Notes under the pieces: model-generated
What the model was told of the DNA's origin: nothing
Seen by the model: only the letters and a program-made list of their open reading frames with translations
Database searches by the model: none
Part shown: positions 8,317-16,121 of the stretch, one piece after another
Position numbering within the stretch: the stretch's first letter is position 1
Layout: the number at the start of each line of letters is the position of its first letter
Made by a program: the position numbers and the translations under genes
NCBI GenBank assembly: GCA_052108535.1
Contig: JBQDZM010000006.1
Location: 34,085-98,084 of the forward strand
Direction: 5' to 3'
Source: Galactobacter sp052108535
GTDB taxonomy: Bacteria > Actinomycetota > Actinomycetes > Actinomycetales > Micrococcaceae
Length of the DNA stretch: 64,000 nt

Positions 8317-9674
8317 CCACGCCACTGCTCTTCAACGCCTTCGTGATGAACACGACCTCCCACATCCACCACGGCCAGTGGCGCCGACCGGACGCCGGAC
8401 AGGTGGACTTCGAGGACGTGGATACCTGGGTGAACCTGGCGCGCCTCCTGGAGGAGGCCAAATTCGACGGCATGTTCTTCGCCGACGTCACCGGACTCTA
8501 CGGAGACGCCGACGCGCCGTTGGACACCTACGTCCGCGAGGGGTTGCAGATCCCCTCCAATGACCCCACCGTGCTGATCTCCGCGCTCGCGGTGAACACG
8601 CGTCACATCGGGCTGGCGGTGACCTCCAACGTGATGCAGTCCCACCCGTTCCAGTTCGCCCGCCAGATCTCCACCCTGGATCACATCACCCGCGGGCGGA
8701 TCGCCTGGAACGTGGTCACCGGCATGCAGGACAACGGGGCCCGGAACTTTGGCCTCGACCGACTCGTGGAACACGACGCCCGCTACGACTGGGCCGAGGA
8801 ATACATCGACGTCACCTACAAGCTGTGGGAGGGGTCGTGGGATGACGACGCCGTGCTGAAGGACCGCTCAGGTGCATACTCCGATGTGGACAGGGTCCAC
8901 AAGATCCACCACCACTCCGAACGCTACGACGTGGAAGGCCCGCATCTGGTCTCCCCGACGCCGCAGCGCACCCCCGTCCTGTATCAGGCCGGTTCCTCCG
9001 GCGCCGGGCGGGCCTTCGCTGCCCGCAATGCGGAGGCCGTGTTCCTGATGGCGCCGAGTCCCGAGCTGGCGGCTGAACAGATCTCGGAGACCCGCGCGCA
9101 GGCGGAGTCGTATGGGCGCAAGGGTGAGGACATCAAGTTCTTCCAGGGCGTCAGCTTCATCATCGGAGACACGGAGGAGGAGGCGCTGGCGTTGAAGGAG
9201 GACTACCTTCGGTACGTCTCCTCGGAGGGCTACGCGGCACACACGGCTCTGGTGGACCCGGACGGGCGCGTCTATCCGCCGGAGACCCCCATCTCCCAGC
9301 TGCGGACCAACTCCGCACGCGGTGAGGCTGAGTGGCTGGCCAAGGCCATCACCGACCGTGAACCCGTGATCGCCGACCTCATCAAACATCGTGCCACGCG
9401 CCAGACCCTGGTGGGCACACCGGAGCAGATCGCGGACGGGCTGCAGGCTTGGCAGGACGCCGGGGTGGATGGCATCAACGTCATCAACTGGGTCATTCCC
9501 GGTTCCTTCCAGGAGTTCGCTGACAAGGTGCTGCCGGTGCTGCGGGAGCGTGGGCTGGCCAAGAGCGAGTACGAGGAGGGCACCCTGCGCAAGAAGCTCT
9601 TTGGCCACGACCGACTGCCGGCGTCCCACCCTGCGGCCAAGTACCGCGGTGCCTTCGCGCCGATCTCTGTGTGA
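8313..9674 (+). CDS. NtaA/SnaA/DszA-family FMN-dependent monooxygenase
   Basis: This 453-residue flavin monooxygenase of the bacterial luciferase superfamily uses reduced FMN supplied by a separate reductase. Family features include the N-terminal LLFNAFVMNTTSHIHHGQW region, AKFDGMFFADVTGLYGD, the RIAWNVVTGMQDNGARNFG segment, and VLYQAGSSGAGRAFAARNAEAVF. Characterised relatives attack nitrilotriacetate, dibenzothiophene sulfone or pristinamycin precursors. The exact substrate cannot be read from sequence. The ATGA overlap with the transporter ATPase says it acts on what that importer brings in. No flavin reductase gene is visible in the window. Confidence 0.9.
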   Translation: MTTPLLFNAFVMNTTSHIHHGQWRRPDAGQVDFEDVDTWVNLARLLEEAKFDGMFFADVTGLYGDADAPLDTYVREGLQIPSNDPTVLISALAVNTRHIGLAVTSNVMQSHPFQFARQISTLDHITRGRIAWNVVTGMQDNGARNFGLDRLVEHDARYDWAEEYIDVTYKLWEGSWDDDAVLKDRSGAYSDVDRVHKIHHHSERYDVEGPHLVSPTPQRTPVLYQAGSSGAGRAFAARNAEAVFLMAPSPELAAEQISETRAQAESYGRKGEDIKFFQGVSFIIGDTEEEALALKEDYLRYVSSEGYAAHTALVDPDGRVYPPETPISQLRTNSARGEAEWLAKAITDREPVIADLIKHRATRQTLVGTPEQIADGLQAWQDAGVDGINVINWVIPGSFQEFADKVLPVLRERGLAKSEYEEGTLRKKLFGHDRLPASHPAAKYRGAFAPISV

Positions 9675-9840
9675 GGCGGGACCGGGCCGGCCAGGATCCA
9701 CTGCGGATTCTGGTCTGCTTGGTCACAGCAGCGAACGGTGTACGGTGCGTGAGAACGTGAGGATTACAGGGGAGAGCACCATTCACGGTACTGCGGATGA
9801 CCCTGAGCAGTTATGGACACGTTCCAGTGAATGTGATCGG

Positions 9841-9859
9841 ATAGGCTGGCCTAACTCCA
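9841..9859 (+). promoter_or_regulatory. Candidate DtxR/IdeR iron box before the siderophore-uptake operon
   Basis: ATAGGCTGGCCTAACTCCA matches 13 of 19 positions of the DtxR/IdeR consensus TTAGGTTAGCCTAACCTAA, by manual alignment. It lies 23 nt before the start codon of the siderophore-binding protein, just upstream of its Shine-Dalgarno (AAAGGA, 9866-9871), where a bound repressor would block transcription when iron is plentiful. Confidence 0.6.
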
Positions 9860-9882
9860 TCATGTAAAGGACATCCGCCATC

Positions 9883-10935
9883 ATGCGCACTCGTCGCCTC
9901 ACTACCGCACTCGTGGCCGTTGCGGCCTCTGCGGCGCTGGCCCTCACGGCCTGCGGCTCCGACTCGAGCACTGAGTCCAAGGGCTCCACGTCGAGCTCCA
10001 GTAGCGACTCGCAGTTCCCCCTGACGATCGACCACGCCCTCGGTGAGACCAAGATCCCCAGCCAGCCCAAGCGGGTCGCCACGGTGAACTGGTCCAACCA
10101 GGAGGTGCCGCTGGCTCTGGGCATCACCCCGGTCGGGATGGCCAAGGCCAACTTCGGTGTGGAGAAGGGCAAGGACAACCTCCCCTGGGTTGAGGAAAAG
10201 CTCGAGGAACTCGGTGGGGAGAAGCCGGTCCTCTTCGACGAGACTGACGGTATCGACTTCGAGGCCGTAGCCGACTCCAAGCCGGACGTCATCCTGGCCG
10301 CGTACTCCGGGCTGACCAAGGAGGACTACAGCAAGCTCTCCAAGATCGCCCCGACCGTCGCCTACCCCACGGTCGCGTGGGGCACCTCCTGGCAGGACTC
10401 CATCAAGATCGAGTCAGAGGCACTCGGGATGAAGTCCGAGGGCGAGAAGCTGCTCAAGGACCTGGAGGGGCAGATCGACGAGGCCAAGGCCAAGCACCCC
10501 GAGCTGAGCAAGGTCTCCGCCATGTTCCTGACCCACGTGGACACCAAGGACATGTCCAAGATCAGCTTCTACACCACGCATGACACGCGCCCCATGTTCT
10601 TCAACGACCTGGGCATGAAGACGCCCAAGTCCATCGCTGAGGCCTCGGCCAAGACCGACCAGTTCTCCGGTGAGGTCTCCGCCGAGCGAGCCGACCAGTT
10701 CGACGACGTCGACATCATCGTGACCTACGGTGGTGACGAGGTGAAGAAGGCCCTCGAAGCGGATCCGGTGCTCAAGGAAATCCCGGCCGTGAAGAACGAT
10801 GCCATTGTGGCGCTGCCCAATGAAGGCCCCCTGGGAACCGCGGCCAACCCCACCCCGCTGGCTGTCCCCTACGTGCTGGGTGAGTACACGGACCTGTTGG
10901 CCAAGGCCGCGGCCAAGGCTGATTCGGCCGAGTGA
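9883..10935 (+). CDS. Iron-siderophore ABC transporter substrate-binding lipoprotein
   Basis: This 350-residue binding protein belongs to the FecB/FepB/FhuD (PBP2-like, TroA-fold) family. The signal peptide ends in a lipobox (LTAC) followed by a Ser/Thr-rich linker. The domain opens with FPLTIDHALGETKIPSQPKR and has the KPDVILAAYSGLTKEDYSKL and IAPTVAYP motifs typical of ferric-siderophore binders. It heads a four-gene operon with two FecCD permeases and an ATPase, and a candidate iron box lies just upstream. The cognate siderophore is not identifiable, and no siderophore synthesis gene is present here. Confidence 0.92.
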   Translation: MRTRRLTTALVAVAASAALALTACGSDSSTESKGSTSSSSSDSQFPLTIDHALGETKIPSQPKRVATVNWSNQEVPLALGITPVGMAKANFGVEKGKDNLPWVEEKLEELGGEKPVLFDETDGIDFEAVADSKPDVILAAYSGLTKEDYSKLSKIAPTVAYPTVAWGTSWQDSIKIESEALGMKSEGEKLLKDLEGQIDEAKAKHPELSKVSAMFLTHVDTKDMSKISFYTTHDTRPMFFNDLGMKTPKSIAEASAKTDQFSGEVSAERADQFDDVDIIVTYGGDEVKKALEADPVLKEIPAVKNDAIVALPNEGPLGTAANPTPLAVPYVLGEYTDLLAKAAAKADSAE

Positions 10936-10965
10936 GGGCCGCGCGCAGTTAGGACAGGACACAGC

Positions 10966-10986
10966 ATGAACCAGGTCACGCAGTGA
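10966..10986 (+). CDS. Six-codon leader ORF (MNQVTQ) before the first FecCD permease
   Basis: A tiny frame ATG-AAC-CAG-GTC-ACG-CAG-TGA lies between the binding-protein gene and the permease. Its ATG is 5 nt downstream of the only good Shine-Dalgarno in the interval (AGGACAGGA, 10951-10959). Its stop codon overlaps the GTG start of the permease (GTGA at 10983-10986). This arrangement would let ribosomes reinitiate on the permease. It may also be a chance coincidence of signals. Confidence 0.3.
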   Translation: MNQVTQ

Positions 10987-12080
10987 CCGGCGAGCAGGCC
11001 AGCACCCGGGAGCCGGGGGAGACACCCTCCGGCTCCCGGGCTGTGCCCGTAGCCGCCACGGACGTCGTGGAGCTGGTGAGGCGTCCGCGCCGCGTGCGGA
11101 TCGCGGCGCTGCTGCTGCTCGTGGCCGCCGTCATCGTCGCGGCCGTCGCCTCGGTCATGATCGGCTCCCGCGGCGTCAGCAGCTTCTCCGACCTCGCAGC
11201 CGTCCTGGGCGGGGATGTCAACGGCGTGGCTGAGGGGGCGCTGGCCAAGCGTCTGCCCCGAACGGTCATGGCCCTCATCATTGGTGCGGCGCTGGGACTG
11301 GCCGGCGCGGTGATGCAGGGAGTCACCCGCAACCCGCTGGCCGATCCTGGCATCCTCGGCGTGAACACGGGTGCCGCCCTGGCGATCGCCATCGGGGTCG
11401 CGTTCTTCTCGCTTGAGGCGTTCGCCTCCAAGATCTGGGTAGCCCTCGTCGGGGCGGCCATCACCGCGGTGCTGGTCTATGTCATGGGCTCGCTCGGCCG
11501 AGGCGGCGCCACCCCCCTGAAGCTGGCCCTGGCCGGCTCCGCAACGGCCGCCGCCCTGATGTCACTCACCTCTGCCGTGGTTCTCCCGCGCGGGAACATT
11601 GCCGAGGGCATTCAGGCCTGGAACATCGGCGGCGTGGGCGGCGCCACCTGGCCAGCACTGGCGCAGGGAGCCCCGTATCTCGTGGCCGGCGTGGTGCTGT
11701 GCCTGCTCTCCGCCCCCGGCCTCAACGCGCTGGCCCTGGGTGACGACCTTGCCGCCGGGCTGGGTGCACACGTCGGCCTCTCCCGCGCAGTCGCCGCGCT
11801 GGGCGCGGTCCTGCTCGCGGCCTGCGCCACCGCATTGTGTGGACCCATCGGCTTTGTGGGCCTGGTGGTCCCGCACGCGGTCCGGATGCTCAGCGGCCCC
11901 GACCACACGTGGCTGCTTCCCTTCTCCGCCCTGGGCGGGGCGGTGCTGTTGGCCGTCTCCGACCTGGTGGGCCGCGTCCTGCTCCCGCCCTCCGAGATCG
12001 CCGTCGGCATCATCACCGCCGTGGTTGGCGCCCCCTTCTTCGTCTCGATCGTGCGCAGACAGAAGGTGCGTGAACTGTGA
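10983..12080 (+). CDS. FecCD-family iron-siderophore ABC permease (subunit 1)
   Basis: This 365-residue polytopic permease has the FecCD signature regions KRLPRTVMALIIGAALGLAG, VTRNPLADPGILGVNTGA and GPIGFVGLVVPHAVRML. It should dimerise with the product of the next gene. The GTG start at 10983 lacks its own clear ribosome binding site and may rely on the six-codon leader frame. It ends with a GTGA overlap with the next permease. Confidence 0.9.
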   Translation: MTGEQASTREPGETPSGSRAVPVAATDVVELVRRPRRVRIAALLLLVAAVIVAAVASVMIGSRGVSSFSDLAAVLGGDVNGVAEGALAKRLPRTVMALIIGAALGLAGAVMQGVTRNPLADPGILGVNTGAALAIAIGVAFFSLEAFASKIWVALVGAAITAVLVYVMGSLGRGGATPLKLALAGSATAAALMSLTSAVVLPRGNIAEGIQAWNIGGVGGATWPALAQGAPYLVAGVVLCLLSAPGLNALALGDDLAAGLGAHVGLSRAVAALGAVLLAACATALCGPIGFVGLVVPHAVRMLSGPDHTWLLPFSALGGAVLLAVSDLVGRVLLPPSEIAVGIITAVVGAPFFVSIVRRQKVREL

Positions 12081-13204
12081 GCACCCCTGAGACCACAGTG
12101 CCCGACGGCCTGGGCGAGCACCCGCGCTCGCCGCACCAAGCGTCGTCGGGCCTTGCCACCGACCGCAGGGTCGCGACGGTGGCCCGGCTGCGCCGGGCCC
12201 GGCGCAGGCAGAGCCGGCGTCGCGTGGTGATCACGTCCGTTCTGGCGGTGATCGTGCTGGCGCTGGTGATCGTTAATCTGTGCTTTGGGCACACCAACTA
12301 TTCCCTGACCGAAGTGTGGGGCGTCATCCGCGGCGACCTGGTGCCCGGGGCCTCCTTCACGGTGGGGGAGTTGCGGCTGCCGCGCACCGTGCTCGGCCTC
12401 GTGGCTGGCCTGAGCTTCGGGTTGGCCGGCTGCGTGTTCCAGACCATGCTGCGCAATCCGCTGGCCAGCCCCGATGTGGTGGGCATCAGCGCCGGTGCCG
12501 GGACCGGCGCGGCGTTCGCCATCATCGTGCTCGGTCTGGGTGCCGCAGGCACCAGCATCTCGGCGATCGTGTGTGCGCTCGTCGTGGCAGGTCTGATCTA
12601 CCTGCTTTCCTTCCGAAGCGGGGTGTCCGGGACCAGGCTGATCCTGATCGGCATCGGGGTCGCCGCCATGCTCCAGGCCGTGACCACATACCTGCTCTCC
12701 AGGGCCTCCACCCAGGACCTTCAGGCCACGCAACGCTGGCTGGCCGGATCCCTGAATGGGGCCGCCTGGAACACCACCTTGCCTGCGGTGCTCGCACTGG
12801 TGGTGCTGGGCCCGGTGCTGCTGGGCGTGGGTCGCCACCTGCTGGCTTTGCAGTTGGGGGAGGAAACCGCAGCCGGGCTCGGCGTGCGCGTCGAGACGGT
12901 GCGCATCCTCATGATCGTCGGGGCCGTGGCCCTGATCGCCTTCGCCTCTGCCGCCGCTGGCCCCATCGCCTTTGTGGCGTTCCTGTCCGGGCCGATCGCC
13001 GCGCGCCTGGTCGGTGGGGGCAAGCCGGTGCTGATCCCGGCAGCCCTGATCGGTGCCGTGCTGGTCCTCGCGGCGGATTTCCTGGGCCAGTATGCGTTGG
13101 GCACGCGCTACCCGGTGGGTGTCATCACCGGCGTGCTCGGTGCCCCCTATCTGATCTACCTCATCATCAGGGCCAACCGTGGCGGGGCGGCGGGTGGACT
13201 GTGA
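12077..13204 (+). CDS. FecCD-family iron-siderophore ABC permease (subunit 2)
   Basis: This 375-residue second permease has the family motifs ELRLPRTVLGLVAGLSFGLAG, MLRNPLASPDVVGISAGAGT and AGPIAFVAFLSGPIAARLV. An arginine-rich N-terminal segment of about 45 residues precedes the first helix. The GTG start overlaps the upstream stop, so the two subunits are probably made in equal amounts. A 61-nt gap separates it from the ATPase gene. Confidence 0.9.
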   Translation: MSTPETTVPDGLGEHPRSPHQASSGLATDRRVATVARLRRARRRQSRRRVVITSVLAVIVLALVIVNLCFGHTNYSLTEVWGVIRGDLVPGASFTVGELRLPRTVLGLVAGLSFGLAGCVFQTMLRNPLASPDVVGISAGAGTGAAFAIIVLGLGAAGTSISAIVCALVVAGLIYLLSFRSGVSGTRLILIGIGVAAMLQAVTTYLLSRASTQDLQATQRWLAGSLNGAAWNTTLPAVLALVVLGPVLLGVGRHLLALQLGEETAAGLGVRVETVRILMIVGAVALIAFASAAAGPIAFVAFLSGPIAARLVGGGKPVLIPAALIGAVLVLAADFLGQYALGTRYPVGVITGVLGAPYLIYLIIRANRGGAAGGL

Positions 13205-13265
13205 CTTCCCAGCGCAACCATGCCTGGTGGGGTACCCCTGAGACGAGTTCGAGAACCGAGGACAT

Positions 13266-14069
13266 GTGAGTCAAGACCATCAACTTCGACTGGATTCCCT
13301 GCAGGCGGGATACCGCGATCGCACCGTCATCGACGGCCTGGATCTGTCGTTGACGACGGGCGCCATCACCGCCATCGTGGGCGCAAATGCGTGTGGCAAG
13401 TCCACGCTGCTACGCACCATGTCGCGCCTTCTGCGGCCCAGCGGCGGTCAGGTGTTGCTGGACGGCAAGGACGTCCACCGCTTCCCTGCCAAGGAACTGG
13501 CCAGGACCTTAGGTCTGCTGCCGCAGTCCCCTGTAGCTCCGGACGGCATCACCGTGGTGGACCTGGTGGGGCGGGGACGGCACCCGCACCACGGGTTGGT
13601 GCAGCGGTGGGGTGCGGAGGACGATGCCGCCGTCGCGGAGGCGCTTGAGGTCACGGGCACCGTGGAGCTGGCCGAACGCAGCATCGACGAGCTCTCCGGC
13701 GGACAGCGGCAGCGCGTGTGGATCGCGATGGCCTTGGCTCAGCGCACCGACATCCTGTTGCTGGATGAGCCGACCACCTACCTGGACGTGAACCACCAGG
13801 TGGAGGTGCTGGATCTGCTGGTGGACCTGAACCAGCGCAGGGGCACCACCGTGATCATGGTGCTGCACGATCTCAACCTGGCCGCCCGCTACGCGGATGT
13901 CCTGGTGGCCGTGGCCGATGGCAAGATCAGGGCGCAGGGTGATCCCGCAGAGGTGCTCACGGAGGAGACCGTGTCTGCGGTGTTCGGGATGGATTCGAGT
14001 GTGATCGTGGATCCGGTCTCTGGGAAGCCCCTCATGCTGCCCAAGGGGCGCCACCGGCTGCTCGGTTAG
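13266..14069 (+). CDS. Iron-siderophore ABC transporter ATPase, FecE/FepC type
   Basis: This 267-residue ATPase has Walker A GANACGKST, signature LSGGQRQRVWIAMAL, Walker B ILLLDEPTTYLD and the H-loop VLHDLNLAARYAD. DEPTTYLD is characteristic of the FepC/FhuC group. The Walker A has GANACGKS rather than the usual GPNGCGKS, still within the GxxxxGKS pattern. It completes the siderophore importer. The GTG start at 13266 follows a GAGG ribosome binding site. Confidence 0.92.
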   Translation: MSQDHQLRLDSLQAGYRDRTVIDGLDLSLTTGAITAIVGANACGKSTLLRTMSRLLRPSGGQVLLDGKDVHRFPAKELARTLGLLPQSPVAPDGITVVDLVGRGRHPHHGLVQRWGAEDDAAVAEALEVTGTVELAERSIDELSGGQRQRVWIAMALAQRTDILLLDEPTTYLDVNHQVEVLDLLVDLNQRRGTTVIMVLHDLNLAARYADVLVAVADGKIRAQGDPAEVLTEETVSAVFGMDSSVIVDPVSGKPLMLPKGRHRLLG

Positions 14070-14075
14070 GTCGAA

Positions 14076-14231
14076 TCAGGCCTCACGGGTGAACGTCACC
14101 ACGGAATCGAAGGCGGACGGATCGTCGGGGAACTCTCCATGGCGGAACTCGATCCGGTTCGGCCGGTCGATGACGCGGTCCCGCGGTGCCTCGATCACTC
14201 GCGACACCACGATCTCACGGTCACTGGGCAT
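14076..14231 (-). pseudogene. Remnant of an AHSA1/SRPBCC (START-like) domain gene
   Basis: An open 51-codon frame on the minus strand begins MPSDREIVVSRVIEAPRDRV, which is the start of AHSA1-type proteins (DREIVxxRVIxAPRxxV). It then jumps directly to RPNRIEFRHG and SAFDSVVTFTREA, which belong to the middle and later part of the same fold, before a TGA. About 70-80 internal residues and the C-terminal helix are missing relative to a usual 140-160 residue member. The deletion kept the frame. Its start lies 14 nt from the stop of the acyltransferase gene on the same strand. It is unlikely to fold, so I read it as a gene fossil. Confidence 0.55.
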
Positions 14232-14244
14232 CCCGCGGGAGGCG

Positions 14245-16023
14245 CTATGACCGCGGGGCTAAGTTCTTCACGAAGTCGTGCAGCAGGACGCTCGCCTTGG
14301 GGAGCGCAGCGAGGAAGGCCTCCGGATCGTCTGCCTGCCCCTCAACGTATGAGACCAGGTAGGACATGGCCCCCGGTTGCGGCGTGTAGGCGATCCCGAA
14401 ACCGTCCGGGGTGGTCGGCTCGAACGTGTACCCCGTGATCTGGGTCGGCGGACCGAGTGAGGTCGTCGACAGGAAATCGGTTTGAAGATCCTTCAGCTCA
14501 GGCCGGGAGAAGAAGGCCTCCTCGGTGCCGCGCTGGCGTGCCATGAAATGCAGGCCGAGCACATGTCGGTTCAAGCCGTTGCCGGCCTTGCACGCCTTCA
14601 CCCACCGGCGGTGGGCTTCGAGGAGATCATGGAACTGGGCCTCAGTGGCCTCGCCGGCCACCAGCGCCCGTGCGAACGCCACTGCCTCCACGGTGGCCGG
14701 GCGCATGATCTCCGTGCGGCCGCCGAGGAACGTACGCATATCCACGGCCTCGTACACGCTGCGGACCCTGCCATAGGCCAATAGCTGCGCCACCGTCAGC
14801 ACGGTTTGGCTCAGCCCGTCCCCACTCATCCGGAACGGGAGTTCCTCCTGCGGGATGCGCGGGACCACCACCTCCACGGCTCTGAATCGGGCCGCGTCCC
14901 TGCGATACGACGACAACCCGTCCTGGATCTGGCTCACCTGATCCTCGGTCAGGTTCCAGGTCAGTTCACCGATCGGCAGTGCAGCGGCCGGTTCGGCACG
15001 CGCACGTTCGCGGTCCGTGTGCACGTCGACGCTCTGGAGCTGATGCACGATCTCGGCGACGCCCCCGCCGTCGTACATGGAATGTTCCATGTGGATGGCG
15101 GGCGCAGCCCCGCCAAGGTCCAACTGATAACTGATCGGCCGGTACGTCCAGGCGTTCCCGGGCCGCAGCAACACGTCACTGAGCCGGTCCGCGAGGCTGC
15201 TGGCGTCGCCGTCAACGCCGTCGTCGGTGATGGTGACGGTGCACAACAGATCCGTCAGCCGCGCATAGGTGGCGACGTTGGCTGGGTCCTCGGCAAAGTC
15301 CAGCAGGATCGGGGCCAGCAGCTCGCTACCCAGGTAGGACATCTCCGTGAACCCGAGCTCGCCGGGACGGGCCGCAACTCCGTCGGTGGTCTTCAGGATG
15401 CTGCGTAGAGCCGCAGCCAATGCCGGGGTGTCCGCGGGCCGCCCCTCGGCGTCACTGACCGTCACCGCGAACAGACGGCCGGCCACGATGACGCCGAGTT
15501 CACGGTGCATCGAGGACGTCGTGGCGGACCGGAAGCCGTCGCTGCCGAGCCGGGGATGGCGCACGCCTCCGGCCAGGACGCGCAGCTGCCCGGTGTCTAA
15601 GGGCTGGCCGCGGCCGTTGACCTGGACAGGATACTGGCCGCGTAGATAGGCCAGGTGTACCACGGCGATCCGATGGATCGTCGCTGCGACCTGCTCCATC
15701 GGATCGCCCTCTTCCTGGGGCAGATTCATCCCGAACGCCACGTTGGTGGTCAGCGGGAGCGACCCCCGCCCGGCGAAGTAGATGTTCTTCCACTCATCGC
15801 TGAACCACGCCCGCTCCAACGGACGTTCGTGTTCTGCATGGGCCTCTAGGGCCTTCTGGAGGTGCGGGCCGTCTCCTCGCTGAAATGTCGTGATCGCGGC
15901 GCCGAACTGTTCAACCTGTTCCAGGTCTTCGCCCTGATCCGGGCTCGCAAGGGCCAACGCCGCTCTGTGCAGGGCGGTGAGGGTGTGTTCCAGGGAGGGG
16001 ACGGGCAGCGGAGGCAGGGGCAT
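14245..16023 (-). CDS. Choline/carnitine O-acyltransferase family protein
   Basis: This 592-residue protein shows the Carn_acyltransf family pattern: an N-terminal PPLPVPSLEHTLTALHRA segment, the catalytic HSMYDGGG motif with His314 (the H-xxx-DG signature), and later the VEAVAFARALV and TSSLGPPTQITGYTFEPT regions (the STS-like substrate motif). Family members move acyl groups between CoA and carnitine or choline. The family is best known from eukaryotes, with a scattered set of bacterial members. The upstream neighbour on the same strand is purB, with no obvious link. The real acyl acceptor in this organism is unknown. Confidence 0.82.
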   Translation of the reverse strand: MPLPPLPVPSLEHTLTALHRAALALASPDQGEDLEQVEQFGAAITTFQRGDGPHLQKALEAHAEHERPLERAWFSDEWKNIYFAGRGSLPLTTNVAFGMNLPQEEGDPMEQVAATIHRIAVVHLAYLRGQYPVQVNGRGQPLDTGQLRVLAGGVRHPRLGSDGFRSATTSSMHRELGVIVAGRLFAVTVSDAEGRPADTPALAAALRSILKTTDGVAARPGELGFTEMSYLGSELLAPILLDFAEDPANVATYARLTDLLCTVTITDDGVDGDASSLADRLSDVLLRPGNAWTYRPISYQLDLGGAAPAIHMEHSMYDGGGVAEIVHQLQSVDVHTDRERARAEPAAALPIGELTWNLTEDQVSQIQDGLSSYRRDAARFRAVEVVVPRIPQEELPFRMSGDGLSQTVLTVAQLLAYGRVRSVYEAVDMRTFLGGRTEIMRPATVEAVAFARALVAGEATEAQFHDLLEAHRRWVKACKAGNGLNRHVLGLHFMARQRGTEEAFFSRPELKDLQTDFLSTTSLGPPTQITGYTFEPTTPDGFGIAYTPQPGAMSYLVSYVEGQADDPEAFLAALPKASVLLHDFVKNLAPRS

Positions 16024-16121
16024 CGCTTCGAAGAATCCTTCTTCTGATCAGTTCGGCTATGGGCATCTTGCCCCGATCGCCTCATGACCGGCCAGACCCC
16101 CGCCTCGACGGCGTCGCGGAC

